The notes under the pieces: generated by a model
Seen by the model: the letters and a program-made list of their open reading frames with translations, nothing else
What the model was told of the DNA's origin: nothing
Databases searched by the model: none
Made by a program: the position numbers and the translations under genes
Assembly (NCBI RefSeq): GCF_036346295.1
Contig: NZ_CP107819.1
Location: 7,440,001 to 7,504,000, forward strand
DNA from: Streptomyces sp. NBC_00536
GTDB lineage: Bacteria > Actinomycetota > Actinomycetes > Streptomycetales > Streptomycetaceae
DNA: 64,000 bases
Reading direction: 5' to 3'
Shown: positions 22,386 to 30,676 of the stretch, piece after piece
Position numbering within the stretch: position 1 is the first letter of the stretch
Layout: each line of letters starts with the position of its first letter

Positions 22386-22805
22386 GTGGCTACAGTCGAA
22401 CTCACCAAGGAGAACTTCGACCGGACGGTCAGCGAGAACGAGTTCGTGCTGATCGACTTCTGGGCGTCGTGGTGCGGACCCTGCCGTCAGTTCGCCCCCG
22501 TCTACGAGAGGGCGTCGGAGACCCACGCCGACCTGGTCTTCGCGAAGGTGGACACGGAGGCGCAGCAGGAGCTGGCCGCGGCCTTCGACATCCGGTCGAT
22601 CCCGACCCTGATGATCATCCGGGACCAGGTGGCCATCTTCGCCCAGCCGGGCGCCCTGCCGGAGGTCATGCTGGAGGACGTCATCGGCCAGGCCCGCGCG
22701 CTCGACATGGACGAGGTCCGAACGAAGATCGCCGAGGAGAAGGCCAAGGCCGGGGGCCCGGACCAGGGACCGTCCGGGACCGCGACCGCCGGCGAAGACG
22801 CGTAG
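22386..22805 (+). CDS. Thioredoxin
   Basis: A cytoplasmic dithiol-disulfide oxidoreductase of 139 residues, with active site FWASWCGPCRQFAP (Cys at about 32 and 35) and cis-Pro in IRSIPTLMII. A 30-residue charged tail (KIAEEKAKAGG onward) extends beyond the thioredoxin fold. GTG 22386 follows GGAGG. The next gene on the strand is a pyridine nucleotide-disulfide oxidoreductase 62 bases downstream, so the two may be co-transcribed. Confidence 0.95.
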   Translation: MATVELTKENFDRTVSENEFVLIDFWASWCGPCRQFAPVYERASETHADLVFAKVDTEAQQELAAAFDIRSIPTLMIIRDQVAIFAQPGALPEVMLEDVIGQARALDMDEVRTKIAEEKAKAGGPDQGPSGTATAGEDA

Positions 22806-22867
22806 CGGCACGCCGCGACGGTGCGAGTGCGCCGCGCGGGCCCGGCGGTGCGGCGAGACTGGCCCGT

Positions 22868-24301
22868 ATGACTGAAGCAGTGGAGTACGACGTCCTGGTC
22901 CTCGGCGGGGGCCCCGCGGGGGAAAACGTCGTCGACCGGGTCCGGGCCGCCGGGTTGAGCGCGGCGCTGGTGGAGAGCGAACTCGTCGGCGGGGAGTGTT
23001 CGTACTGGGCCTGCGTGCCCAGCAAGGCGCTGCTGCGCCCGGCGCTCGCGCGCGCGGACGCCCGCAAGGTGCCCGGACTGGCGGGCGCCGTGCGGGGGCC
23101 GCTGGACGCGGCGGCCGTGTTCGCCCACCGGGACTACTGGACCAGCGACTGGAAGGACGACGGCGGACGCGACTGGCTGGCCTCGATCGGCGTCGACCTC
23201 TACCGGGGGCACGGCCGTCTCTACGGGATCCGCAAGGTCGCCGTTTCCAGCCCCGAGGGGGAGCACCACGTGCTCTCGGCCCGGCACGCGGTGGTCGTGG
23301 CCACCGGGACCCGGGCGCTGCTGCCGGACCTCCCGGGACTGGCCGATGCCCGGCCGTGGACCAGCCGCGAGGCCACCTCGGCGCAGCAGGCCCCGGAGCG
23401 GCTGCTGATCGTCGGCGGTTCGGTGGTGGCCGCCGAGATGGCCACCGCCTGGCAGGCGCTCGGCTCGCGGGTGACGGTGCTGGTGCGCGGTGCGCGGCTG
23501 CTGCCCCGGATGGAGCCGTTCGCGGGGGAGCTGGTCGCCGAGGCGCTGCGGGAGGCGGGCGCGGAGGTCCGTACGGGCGTGGACGTGGAAGCCGTCGTGC
23601 GCGACGGGGCGACCGGGCCGGTCACGGTCGTGCTCCGCGGCGGGGAGACCCTGGAGGGCGACGAACTGCTGATGGCGACGGGCCGGGTCCCGCGCACCGA
23701 CGACATCGGTCTCGACACGGTCGGGCTGGCGCCCGGCGGGTGGATCGGGGTCGACGAGAGCTGCCGGGTGTCCGGAACCGACTGGCTGTACGCGGTCGGT
23801 GACGTCAACCACCGCGCGCTGCTCACCCATCAGGGCAAGTACCAGGCGCGGATCGCGGGCGCCGCCATCGCCGCCCGCGCGGCGGGCACCGCCACCGCGG
23901 CCGAGGAGGGGCGCTGGGGTCCGTACGCGGCCACCGCGGACACCGCCGCCCTGCCGCAAGTGGTCTTCACCGACCCGGAGGCGGCGGCGGTCGGGCTGAC
24001 CGCCGAGGAGGCCGAACGCGCGGGTCACCGGGTGCGCGCCGTCGACTACGACCTCGGGAAGGTCTCCGGCGCGGGCCTGTACGCGGACGGGTACCGCGGC
24101 CGGGCCCGGATGGTCGTGGACCTCGACCGCGAAGTCGTCCTGGGAGCCACCTTCGTGGGCCCGGGGACCGCCGAACTGCTGCACGCGGCCACGGTCGCGG
24201 TGGCCGGGGAGGTGCCGATCGCGCGACTGTGGCACGCGGTTCCCGCGTTCCCGACGATGAGCGAGATCTGGCTCCGGCTGCTGGAGACGTACCGGGGCTA
24301 G
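22868..24301 (+). CDS. Pyridine nucleotide-disulfide oxidoreductase (Lpd/mercuric reductase-like)
   Basis: FAD- and NAD(P)H-dependent enzyme of 477 residues. The FAD-binding loop is VLVLGGGPAGENV (about 10), and the redox-active disulfide is GGECSYWACVPSKALL (CxxxxC, about 43-48). The NAD-binding loop is LLIVGGSVVAAEMA, followed by the second FAD motif LYAVGDVNHRALLTHQGKYQ. The C-terminal His-Glu pair is in HAVPAFPTMSE. The disulfide sequence differs from lipoamide dehydrogenase (CLNVGC), so it is probably a paralogue of unknown substrate rather than the housekeeping enzyme. It sits beside thioredoxin. Confidence 0.9.
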   Translation: MTEAVEYDVLVLGGGPAGENVVDRVRAAGLSAALVESELVGGECSYWACVPSKALLRPALARADARKVPGLAGAVRGPLDAAAVFAHRDYWTSDWKDDGGRDWLASIGVDLYRGHGRLYGIRKVAVSSPEGEHHVLSARHAVVVATGTRALLPDLPGLADARPWTSREATSAQQAPERLLIVGGSVVAAEMATAWQALGSRVTVLVRGARLLPRMEPFAGELVAEALREAGAEVRTGVDVEAVVRDGATGPVTVVLRGGETLEGDELLMATGRVPRTDDIGLDTVGLAPGGWIGVDESCRVSGTDWLYAVGDVNHRALLTHQGKYQARIAGAAIAARAAGTATAAEEGRWGPYAATADTAALPQVVFTDPEAAAVGLTAEEAERAGHRVRAVDYDLGKVSGAGLYADGYRGRARMVVDLDREVVLGATFVGPGTAELLHAATVAVAGEVPIARLWHAVPAFPTMSEIWLRLLETYRG

Positions 24302-24436
24302 GGTGCCGCGTCAGGGCAGGGACGGATTCCCCTCGGTCTGGGGCTGGTCAAAGCCGGGGGCGTTGAGCAAGGATCGCGTCCGCACCTCACCGCCGGCCTT
24401 CTTCCGGCGCCACACATCCATCACAGGAGGATGTCC

Positions 24437-25483
24437 ATGCCCCGCCGCACCTCTCGCCTCCGCACCGCCGCCATTGTCGCGTCCATGGCAGTGCTGGGTC
24501 TGGCCGTACCGGCATCGGCCGTCGCGTCCGGATCCGCGGACGGCCTGCCCCAGGGGCGTGTCTTCATGGTCAACCCCGTGCAGTCGTCCGGCGATCAGAC
24601 GCTTGCCGACGCCAAGGATTCCGCCGCCGCCGTGCCCGACTCCGCGTATGCCACGGTCGCGTTGCGCAACCTCGACGGCAGCGGAGGCCTCTCCGGCCGG
24701 TGGGCGTACATCCGGTCGGAGACCGGTGCTCCCGCCGCCGTCTCGGACGCCGGGCGGTACACGAGGGCGGACGACCAGTTCGAGCAGGTCATGGCCTACT
24801 TCTGGGTCAACGAGGCGCAGGAGTACCTGCAAGGCCTCGGCTTCGGGAGCGAATTGCCCGGCGCCAACGACCGCGCTCAGCCGGTCCGCATCAACCAGTG
24901 GGGGGCCGACAATTCCTTCTTCAGCGACAAGAAGGCCGAGATCCGCTTCGGCAAGGGCGGTGTCGACGACGCCGAGGACGCGGAGGTCATCGTCCACGAG
25001 TACGGGCACGCGGTGCACGACGCGCAGGTCCCCGGTTTCGGCACCTCCCCGGAAGCGGGGGCGATAGGCGAGGCCTTCGGCGACTACCTGGCCGTCGAAG
25101 TCGGCGACCACGCCGACGCCGTGCACGGCTGGCCGCACCGGACGGATCTGGCGTGCGTGGCCGACTGGGATTCGGTCCCCTACAGCACCGCCCCGCACTG
25201 CCTGCGCCGCATCGACGGGAACAAGGTCTACGCGGACCGGGTCGGTGAGGTCCACGCGGACGGTGAGATCTGGTCCCGCGCCCTCTTCGACATCCGCGCG
25301 GCCCTGGGCGCGCGAACGGCCGACCGCGTCATCGTCAACGCCCAGTTCTCCTTCGCTCCCGACACCAGTTTCCAGGACGCGGCGCGCGCCACCATCGCCA
25401 CCGCCCGGAGCATGTACGGCGCGAGCGCCGCGGACTCGGTGCGGACCGCCTTCAAGAACCGTCAGATCCCCGGCGTCCAATAG
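24437..25483 (+). CDS. Secreted gluzincin metalloprotease (M36/M4-like)
   Basis: A 348-residue exported zinc protease. A Sec signal (RTAAIVASMAVLGLAVPASAVA, cut near residue 30) is followed by a domain with HEYGHAVHD (zinc ligands His-His) and EAFGDYLAVE (third ligand Glu), the gluzincin arrangement of fungalysin-type enzymes. It has no long PepSY/FTP propeptide such as normally precedes M4 or M36 catalytic domains, so it is unusually short. ATG 24437 is chosen because AGGAGG ends six bases before it, and the ATG at 24431 abuts that site. It is immediately followed by a thermolysin-type gene. Confidence 0.87.
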   Translation: MPRRTSRLRTAAIVASMAVLGLAVPASAVASGSADGLPQGRVFMVNPVQSSGDQTLADAKDSAAAVPDSAYATVALRNLDGSGGLSGRWAYIRSETGAPAAVSDAGRYTRADDQFEQVMAYFWVNEAQEYLQGLGFGSELPGANDRAQPVRINQWGADNSFFSDKKAEIRFGKGGVDDAEDAEVIVHEYGHAVHDAQVPGFGTSPEAGAIGEAFGDYLAVEVGDHADAVHGWPHRTDLACVADWDSVPYSTAPHCLRRIDGNKVYADRVGEVHADGEIWSRALFDIRAALGARTADRVIVNAQFSFAPDTSFQDAARATIATARSMYGASAADSVRTAFKNRQIPGVQ

Positions 25484-25510
25484 CCGCTTCCCGGCCGGTG
25501 GTTCTGGTCG

Positions 25511-25528
25511 AAACGGAATGTTCCGTTT
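25511..25528. terminator. Inverted repeat AAACGGAA-TG-TTCCGTTT with T-run
   Basis: Eight-base arms directly downstream of the first metalloprotease gene, ending in TTTTT. The short spacer means only the outer bases could form a stem. It may be a terminator or a protein-binding palindrome ahead of the M4 protease gene. Confidence 0.4.
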
Positions 25529-25660
25529 TTGGCCGTTGGGCGGACATCGCACCCCGCTCTCCGAACAACAACAGGTCAAATTCTTGTTGCGTCCCTGTCA
25601 TTTCCACTCCTCTTCCTGGCAATCTCGCTGCCGTTCCCCCACGGCAACCAAGGAGAGCGA

Positions 25661-27244
25661 GTGACCCGACCCATGTCCTCATCCCCCGCCCCCCGCAGGA
25701 CCCGAGCGCTGCGCACCGCCGCCGTCGTCGCCTCGGCGGCGATGGTCGCCATCGCCGTCCAGAGCGGCTCCGCCAGCGCATCGGCCGAGCGTGAGGCCGG
25801 AGCCACCGCCGTCACGCTGTCGGCCGGGGCGCGCGCCCAGGCGATATCGGCCGCCCAGTCCGAGGCGGCGGACACCGCCCGCGCCATCGGCCTCTCCGGC
25901 GACGAACGCCTCGTGGCCCGTGACGTGATCAAGGACGCGGACGGCACCGTCCACACCCGGTACGAGCGCACCTACGCCGGACTGCCCGTGCTCGGCGGTG
26001 ACTTGGTGGTCCACCAGAAGAAGGACGGCAGTCGCAAGACCACCAAGGGGACCGAGGCCCGCGTGGCCCCGGCCGGAGTCCGCAGCCTGAAGGCGGCGCC
26101 GGCCGGCGCCCGCGAGGTCGTCTGGGCGGCCACCGGCAAGCCGGTCTTCGCCTACGAGGCCGTCGTCACCGGGACCCGGGCCGACGGCACGCCCAGCGAG
26201 CGCCACGTCGTCACGGACGCCGCCACCGGCGCCGAGCTCTACGCCTACGAGGCCATCGACACCGGCACCGGCACCAGCGAGTACTCCGGCACCGTCACCC
26301 TCGGCACCGCGCCGAGCGGCTCGTCGTACAGCCTCACCGACGCCGCCCGCGGCGGCCACAAGACCTACGACCTGAACGGCGCCACCTCCACCGCCACCGG
26401 CACCCTCTTCACCGACGCCGACGACAAGTGGGGCGACGGCACCGCGTCGAACCGCCAGACCGCCGCCGTCGACGCCCACTACGGGGCGGCCGTGACCTGG
26501 GACTTCTACCAGACGGAACTCGGCCGCAACGGCATCGCCGGCGACGGGAAGGCGGCCTACTCCCGCGTCCACTACGGCAATGCGTACGTCAACGCCTTCT
26601 GGTCCGACAGCTGCTTCTGCATGACCTACGGAGACGGAGCCAACAACCTCAAGCCCCTCACCGCGCTGGATGTGGCCGGCCACGAGATGAGCCACGGCCT
26701 GACCGCCGCCACCGCGAAGCTCAACTACAGCCGCGAGTCCGGCGGTCTCAACGAGGGCACCAGTGACATCCTCGGCACCTCCGTGGAGTTCTTCGCCAAC
26801 AACCCCTCGGACCCCGGTGATTACCTCATCGGCGAGAAGATCGACATCCGTGGCAACGGCACGCCGCTGCGCTACATGGACAAGCCCAGCAAGGACGGTG
26901 CCTCCGCCGACTACTGGTCGAAGACGGTCGGCCGCCTCGACGTCCACAACTCCTCCGGCGTCGCGAACCACTTCTTCTACCTGCTCTCCGAAGGCAGCGG
27001 TGCCAAGACGGTCAACGGAGTCTCCTACAACTCGCCGACCTACGACGGCTCGACCGTCACCGGCATCGGCCGCGTCAAGGCGTACAAGATCTGGTACAAG
27101 GCGCTTTCCACCTACATGACGTCGACCACCAACTACGCTGGCGCGCGCACCGCGACCCTGCAGGCGACGGCTGACCTCTACGGCACGACGGGTGCCGAGT
27201 ACCAGCAGGTGGCCGCGGCCTGGAAGGGCGTGAACGTCAACTGA
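25661..27244 (+). CDS. Secreted M4 (thermolysin-type) metalloprotease
   Basis: A 527-residue exported protease with the full M4 layout. The signal (about 1-45, with AAVVASAAMVAIAVQSGSASA) is followed by FTP/PepSY propeptide (about 60-220, YAGLPVLGGDLVVHQ, GKPVFAYEAVV) and catalytic domain with HEMSHG (zinc His) and GGLNEGTSDILG (third ligand Glu). The C-terminal domain contains HNSSGVANHFFYLLSEG with the transition-state His. GTG 25661 is chosen for AAGGAGAG just upstream. An in-frame ATG at 25673 would also work. Convergent with, and overlapping by eight bases, the membrane protein gene on the other strand. Confidence 0.94.
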   Translation: MTRPMSSSPAPRRTRALRTAAVVASAAMVAIAVQSGSASASAEREAGATAVTLSAGARAQAISAAQSEAADTARAIGLSGDERLVARDVIKDADGTVHTRYERTYAGLPVLGGDLVVHQKKDGSRKTTKGTEARVAPAGVRSLKAAPAGAREVVWAATGKPVFAYEAVVTGTRADGTPSERHVVTDAATGAELYAYEAIDTGTGTSEYSGTVTLGTAPSGSSYSLTDAARGGHKTYDLNGATSTATGTLFTDADDKWGDGTASNRQTAAVDAHYGAAVTWDFYQTELGRNGIAGDGKAAYSRVHYGNAYVNAFWSDSCFCMTYGDGANNLKPLTALDVAGHEMSHGLTAATAKLNYSRESGGLNEGTSDILGTSVEFFANNPSDPGDYLIGEKIDIRGNGTPLRYMDKPSKDGASADYWSKTVGRLDVHNSSGVANHFFYLLSEGSGAKTVNGVSYNSPTYDGSTVTGIGRVKAYKIWYKALSTYMTSTTNYAGARTATLQATADLYGTTGAEYQQVAAAWKGVNVN

Positions 27245-28199
27245 CAGCTGTCGAGCGCCCGGTGTCGTGGATCGCGGCTCCTCGCGATCCGCGGTACCGG
27301 GTGCGGGCGAGTGTCCGCATCATCGCCGCGCCCGCCACCACGGCGCAGAGGTGCAGGGCCAGCGCGACCGCGGGGTTCTCCGGTGGCGTGACATCGGCCG
27401 GATGCGCCATCGCCACGTACAGCACCAGGGGCACCTTCCAGGCGCTCCACGCGAACAGCGAGCCCGATCCGACCCACCCGATGACCAGCGGGAGCCAGCG
27501 CGGCAACCCGGCGGGGCGCGCCCGGGCGAGCGTCCAGACGGCGGCGGATCCGGCGATCGCCCAGAATCCCCACGCGACGGCCAGCACCTCCCCGTCGGTG
27601 GTCCGCTCGGCCGGGTGGGCGATCCCCAGAGTGCCCCCGGCCGCCCAGTGGAGCCAGACCAGCCCGACCACGGCGCCGACGACGGCCGCCCACGGTACCG
27701 CCCCGCGCGGCCCGTCCCCCACGCGCCCGGCGAACGCGTCCGGCCAGCGGCGGCGGAGGTACGCCGGGACGGCGAGCGCCAGCCCCAGCCCCATCCCCAC
27801 GAAGCTGAACTCGATGAGCACGCCCTCCCAGACCGGCATGGCCGTGTCATCGCCGCCCGACGGCTCACCGCCGCCGCCCAGGAGCGCGCTGAAGGCGGCG
27901 AACGGCAGCACCGAGACGAGGAACCCCGACCCCACCCAGGAACAGAACGTGACGAGCGCCCCCGGTATGCGCATCCCCCAGGGCCGCACCAGCGCGAGCA
28001 CCAGGGCGATCCCCGTCACCGCCATGCCGACCGTGACGGTGTTGAGCACCAGCCACCCCGCCAGGCCGAACCCCTCGCCGATCGGCAGCACCCCCACGAG
28101 GGAGCCGATCACCCACGAGACTTTGATCAGCAAGTACGGCGACAGCGCCAGCGCCGTCCCGTACGCCGCGTTCCGCCCGACCCGATCCCAGCGGTCCAC
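27237..28199 (-). CDS. Multi-pass membrane protein, hypothetical
   Basis: I do not recognise a named family. The 320-residue product has about eight hydrophobic segments (for example LLIKVSWVIGSLVGVLPI, VTVGMAVTGIALVLALV, SFVGMGLGLALAVPAYL, WAAVVGAVVGLVWLHWA), a short Gly/Asp-rich loop near residue 110, and a basic C-terminus. No transport or enzyme motif stands out. Its 3' end overlaps the M4 protease gene tail to tail. Confidence 0.75.
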   Translation of the reverse strand: MDRWDRVGRNAAYGTALALSPYLLIKVSWVIGSLVGVLPIGEGFGLAGWLVLNTVTVGMAVTGIALVLALVRPWGMRIPGALVTFCSWVGSGFLVSVLPFAAFSALLGGGGEPSGGDDTAMPVWEGVLIEFSFVGMGLGLALAVPAYLRRRWPDAFAGRVGDGPRGAVPWAAVVGAVVGLVWLHWAAGGTLGIAHPAERTTDGEVLAVAWGFWAIAGSAAVWTLARARPAGLPRWLPLVIGWVGSGSLFAWSAWKVPLVLYVAMAHPADVTPPENPAVALALHLCAVVAGAAMMRTLARTRYRGSRGAAIHDTGRSTAVS

Positions 28200-28295
28200 C
28201 CGAACTCCCCTTCCACCGCGAACTTCCCCTTCACCAGCAGGAATCCCAGCGTCGGGCCTGACCGTCCCGGCCGCGTCCCCCGCCGGAGGGAAACG

Positions 28296-28315
28296 CCTCC
28301 CCCACGCGGGGGAGG
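28296..28315. terminator. Hairpin CCTCCCCC-ACGC-GGGGGAGG
   Basis: A perfect eight-base stem with a four-base loop, 20 bases beyond the stop of the Lrp-type gene on the minus strand and before the membrane protein start. Likely terminator of the regulator gene. Confidence 0.6.
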
Positions 28316-28334
28316 AGGCGGGCGGGGACCCGCG

Positions 28335-28793
28335 TCACCGCTCAGGGGCCCGCGGGCCGCGGAGCGGGAGCGGTCGGCTGAGGACGAGGTTGGTGGTCGT
28401 GCTCCCGAAGCCGGCCAGTTCGTCCACCACCGCCTCCAGGTGGCCCATGGAGGAGGTGGCCACCTTGAGGACGTAGCAGTCGTCGCCGGTGGTGCGCAGG
28501 CACTCCAGGATCTCCGGGCGCTCCGCCAGCAGGCGGCGCAGCGGCTCGTGCCGGGTCCCGGGGCCCGGGTACTTGAGCCGGACCACCGCCAGCACTCCGT
28601 ACCCGGTGCGCTCCAGGTCCACCTCCGCCCGGTAGCCCGTGATCACCTCGGCCTCCTCCAGCCGCCGCACCCGCTCCTTCGTCGCGGACGCGCTCAGGTT
28701 CACCCGCCGTGCCAGCTCCGTGAAGGGGATCCGGCCCTCCCCCTGGAGTTCCCGCAGGATCGCCCAGTCCGTCGCATCAAGAGTCTCGGTCAT
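28335..28793 (-). CDS. Lrp/AsnC-family transcriptional regulator
   Basis: A 152-residue feast/famine regulator. An N-terminal HTH (about 8-60: DWAILRELQGEGRIPFTELA, RRVNLSASATKERVRRLEE) is followed by an AsnC ligand-binding (RAM) domain (about 65-145, with GDDCYVLKVAT). Family members usually respond to amino acids. It is divergent from the F420-type oxidoreductase and deaminase pair, which it may control. Confidence 0.92.
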   Translation of the reverse strand: MTETLDATDWAILRELQGEGRIPFTELARRVNLSASATKERVRRLEEAEVITGYRAEVDLERTGYGVLAVVRLKYPGPGTRHEPLRRLLAERPEILECLRTTGDDCYVLKVATSSMGHLEAVVDELAGFGSTTTNLVLSRPLPLRGPRAPER

Positions 28794-28886
28794 CGGGCCA
28801 GATTACCGGCGGATCCACGGCCGAACGCTCCCTGGACAGGCGGGAGTCACTTCTGGCGGCCGTGGCGCCTGGCTAGGCTCGACGGT

Positions 28887-29753
28887 GTGAAGATCGGAGT
28901 CAACGTCCTCAATTTCGGCCCCGGCACCGACCCCGGGGTCCTGCGCGGCTGGGCCCGGACCGTCGAAGGCCTGGGCTTCGACCTGCTGATGGTCTCGGAC
29001 CACGTGGCCATCACGCCCGATGTCGCCGTGCGCTATCCGCCGCCCTTCTACGAGCCCTTCACCACCCTGTCCTGGCTGGCCGCCCTCACCACCCGGGTGC
29101 GGCTCGGCACGACGGTCCTCATCGCCCCCTACCGGCACCCGCTGCTCACCGCCCGGATGGCGGCCAACGTGAACGAACTGAGCGGCGGCAGACTGGTCCT
29201 CGGGGTCGGAGTGGGCTGGGCGCGCCAGGAGTTCGCCGCCCTCGGGATCCCGTTCGAACAGCGGGGCCGGCTGACCGAGGAGCACCTGCGGGACGTCCGC
29301 GCGGCCTGGGCGGACACCGCCGCCTACGGGGACCGGCCGATCCCGGTGTGGGTCGGCGGCAACAGCGACGCGGGGCTGCGCCGGGCCGTACGGCTCGGGG
29401 ACGCCTGGCATCCGCTGCGTCCCACCGTGCCGTGGCTGCGCGAGGCCGCGGTCCGGCTGGCGGCGTACGCGCGGGGGCAGGGGCTCCCCGTGCCCGCCCT
29501 CGCGCCCAGGATCGCCCTCAGGCTCACGGCGGCCCCGGTCACCGGACCGGACCGGCTCGCCGGGGAGGGCACGATCGACCAGATCGCCGAAGACCTCGAA
29601 GAGCTGCGGCGGTTGGGCGCGGAGGCGGTCGTCCTCGACCCCTACGGCGGCGACCCCCGCGAGACCCGCCACCCGGAATTGGCCTGGCGGGCACTGGAGA
29701 CGGTGGCCGCGTACGCCCTCCACGCACCCCGCACCGGAACGGAGCAGCCATGA
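28887..29753 (+). CDS. LLM class F420-dependent oxidoreductase
   Basis: A 288-residue TIM-barrel protein of the luciferase-like superfamily: MVSDHVAITPD near residue 38, TTVLIAPYRHPLLTARMAA near 78, and GRLVLGVGVGWARQEFAALG near 105. The length and RxxLGVGVGW pattern fit coenzyme-F420 members. GTG 28887 begins the conserved KIGVNV strand. Its TGA overlaps the ATG of the downstream nucleoside deaminase, so both are made together. Substrate unknown. Confidence 0.88.
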   Translation: MKIGVNVLNFGPGTDPGVLRGWARTVEGLGFDLLMVSDHVAITPDVAVRYPPPFYEPFTTLSWLAALTTRVRLGTTVLIAPYRHPLLTARMAANVNELSGGRLVLGVGVGWARQEFAALGIPFEQRGRLTEEHLRDVRAAWADTAAYGDRPIPVWVGGNSDAGLRRAVRLGDAWHPLRPTVPWLREAAVRLAAYARGQGLPVPALAPRIALRLTAAPVTGPDRLAGEGTIDQIAEDLEELRRLGAEAVVLDPYGGDPRETRHPELAWRALETVAAYALHAPRTGTEQP

Positions 29754-30205
29754 CCACCATGCCCGAGCACCACGCCGACCACGCCGACCACGCCCTCCTG
29801 CGGCGGGCCATCGCGCTCGCGGGGGAGGCGGGTGAGCGCGGCGACCCGCCCTTCGGGTCGCTGCTGGCGGGACCGGACGGGGCGGTGCTCGCGGAGGAGC
29901 GCAACACCACCCGCACCGACGGGGACATCACCGCGCACCCGGAACTGAAGCTGGCCCGCTGGGCCGCGCGGGAGCTGGACGCGGCCACGGCGGCGGCGAC
30001 CACGCTGTACACGAGCTGCGAGCCGTGCGGCATGTGCGCGGCGGTCATCCAACAGGCCGGACTGCGAAGGGTGGTGTTCGCGCTGTCCGGCGAGCAGCTG
30101 CTCGACATCAGGCCGGGCAGCGGCCGCCCGCCCGTGCCGCAGTACGGGCCCGCGCTGCTCGACGAGGTACGGGCCGTGGTCGCGGCGTACTACCCGCGGT
30201 ACTAG
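29750..30205 (+). CDS. Nucleoside deaminase (cytidine/guanine deaminase family)
   Basis: A 151-residue zinc deaminase. HPELKLARWAAREL supplies the zinc His and catalytic Glu (HPE in place of HAE), and TSCEPCGMCAAVIQQAG supplies the two Cys ligands. FGSLLAGPDGAVLAEERN is the substrate-side strand. It is translationally coupled to the upstream oxidoreductase and overlaps the DUF2087 gene tail to tail by four bases. Similar proteins deaminate guanine, cytosine or small heterocycles; which one applies here cannot be read from the sequence. Confidence 0.9.
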   Translation: MTTMPEHHADHADHALLRRAIALAGEAGERGDPPFGSLLAGPDGAVLAEERNTTRTDGDITAHPELKLARWAARELDAATAAATTLYTSCEPCGMCAAVIQQAGLRRVVFALSGEQLLDIRPGSGRPPVPQYGPALLDEVRAVVAAYYPRY

Positions 30206-30531
30206 GCGGCGGCCGTGCCCCGCTGGTAGCTGCCGCCGTCGCGGGTGCGGGTCAGGTGGCCCGCGATGACCAGGTAGCGCCGCAGCGCGGCACTGTCGTC
30301 GTGCACCGAGCGCAGCGCCTCGTTGACCTCGGGCTCGGTGTACGCGCGGTCCGGGTCGAACAGGGTCTCGGCGAGGTGTCGCAGGAGCTGTTCGCGGCGG
30401 GCGGGCTTGCGCGGGACGGCCTTGAGGCGGCCCGTGGGGGAGAACAGGTCGGCCACCCCGCGCCGTTCGGCGCGGGTCTGTTCAGGGGCGGTCTGGGTGC
30501 GGGGCGGGTGCTGCGGTGCGTTCTCGGACAT
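30202..30531 (-). CDS. DUF2087 domain protein
   Basis: A 109-residue protein in which LFSPTGRLKAVPRKPARREQ opens the DUF2087 domain, followed by RAYTEPEVNEALRSVHDD and LRRYLVIAGHLTRTRDGGSY. This winged-helix-like domain often occurs alone or attached to transcriptional regulators and is presumed to bind nucleic acid. No partner is evident. Confidence 0.88.
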   Translation of the reverse strand: MSENAPQHPPRTQTAPEQTRAERRGVADLFSPTGRLKAVPRKPARREQLLRHLAETLFDPDRAYTEPEVNEALRSVHDDSAALRRYLVIAGHLTRTRDGGSYQRGTAAA

Positions 30532-30676
30532 GAGGGGCAGCCTCGCCCGGGGCCCGGGTCCGCGGCAACCGGTTTTCCCTGCATCCGCAAAAAGTGACGC
30601 TCCTTCATCTTACTGAGCGGTAGTCCCCGCCAGTACCCTCCGGGAACCGTTCCCCGCCCTTCCCGGAGGAGCACGT

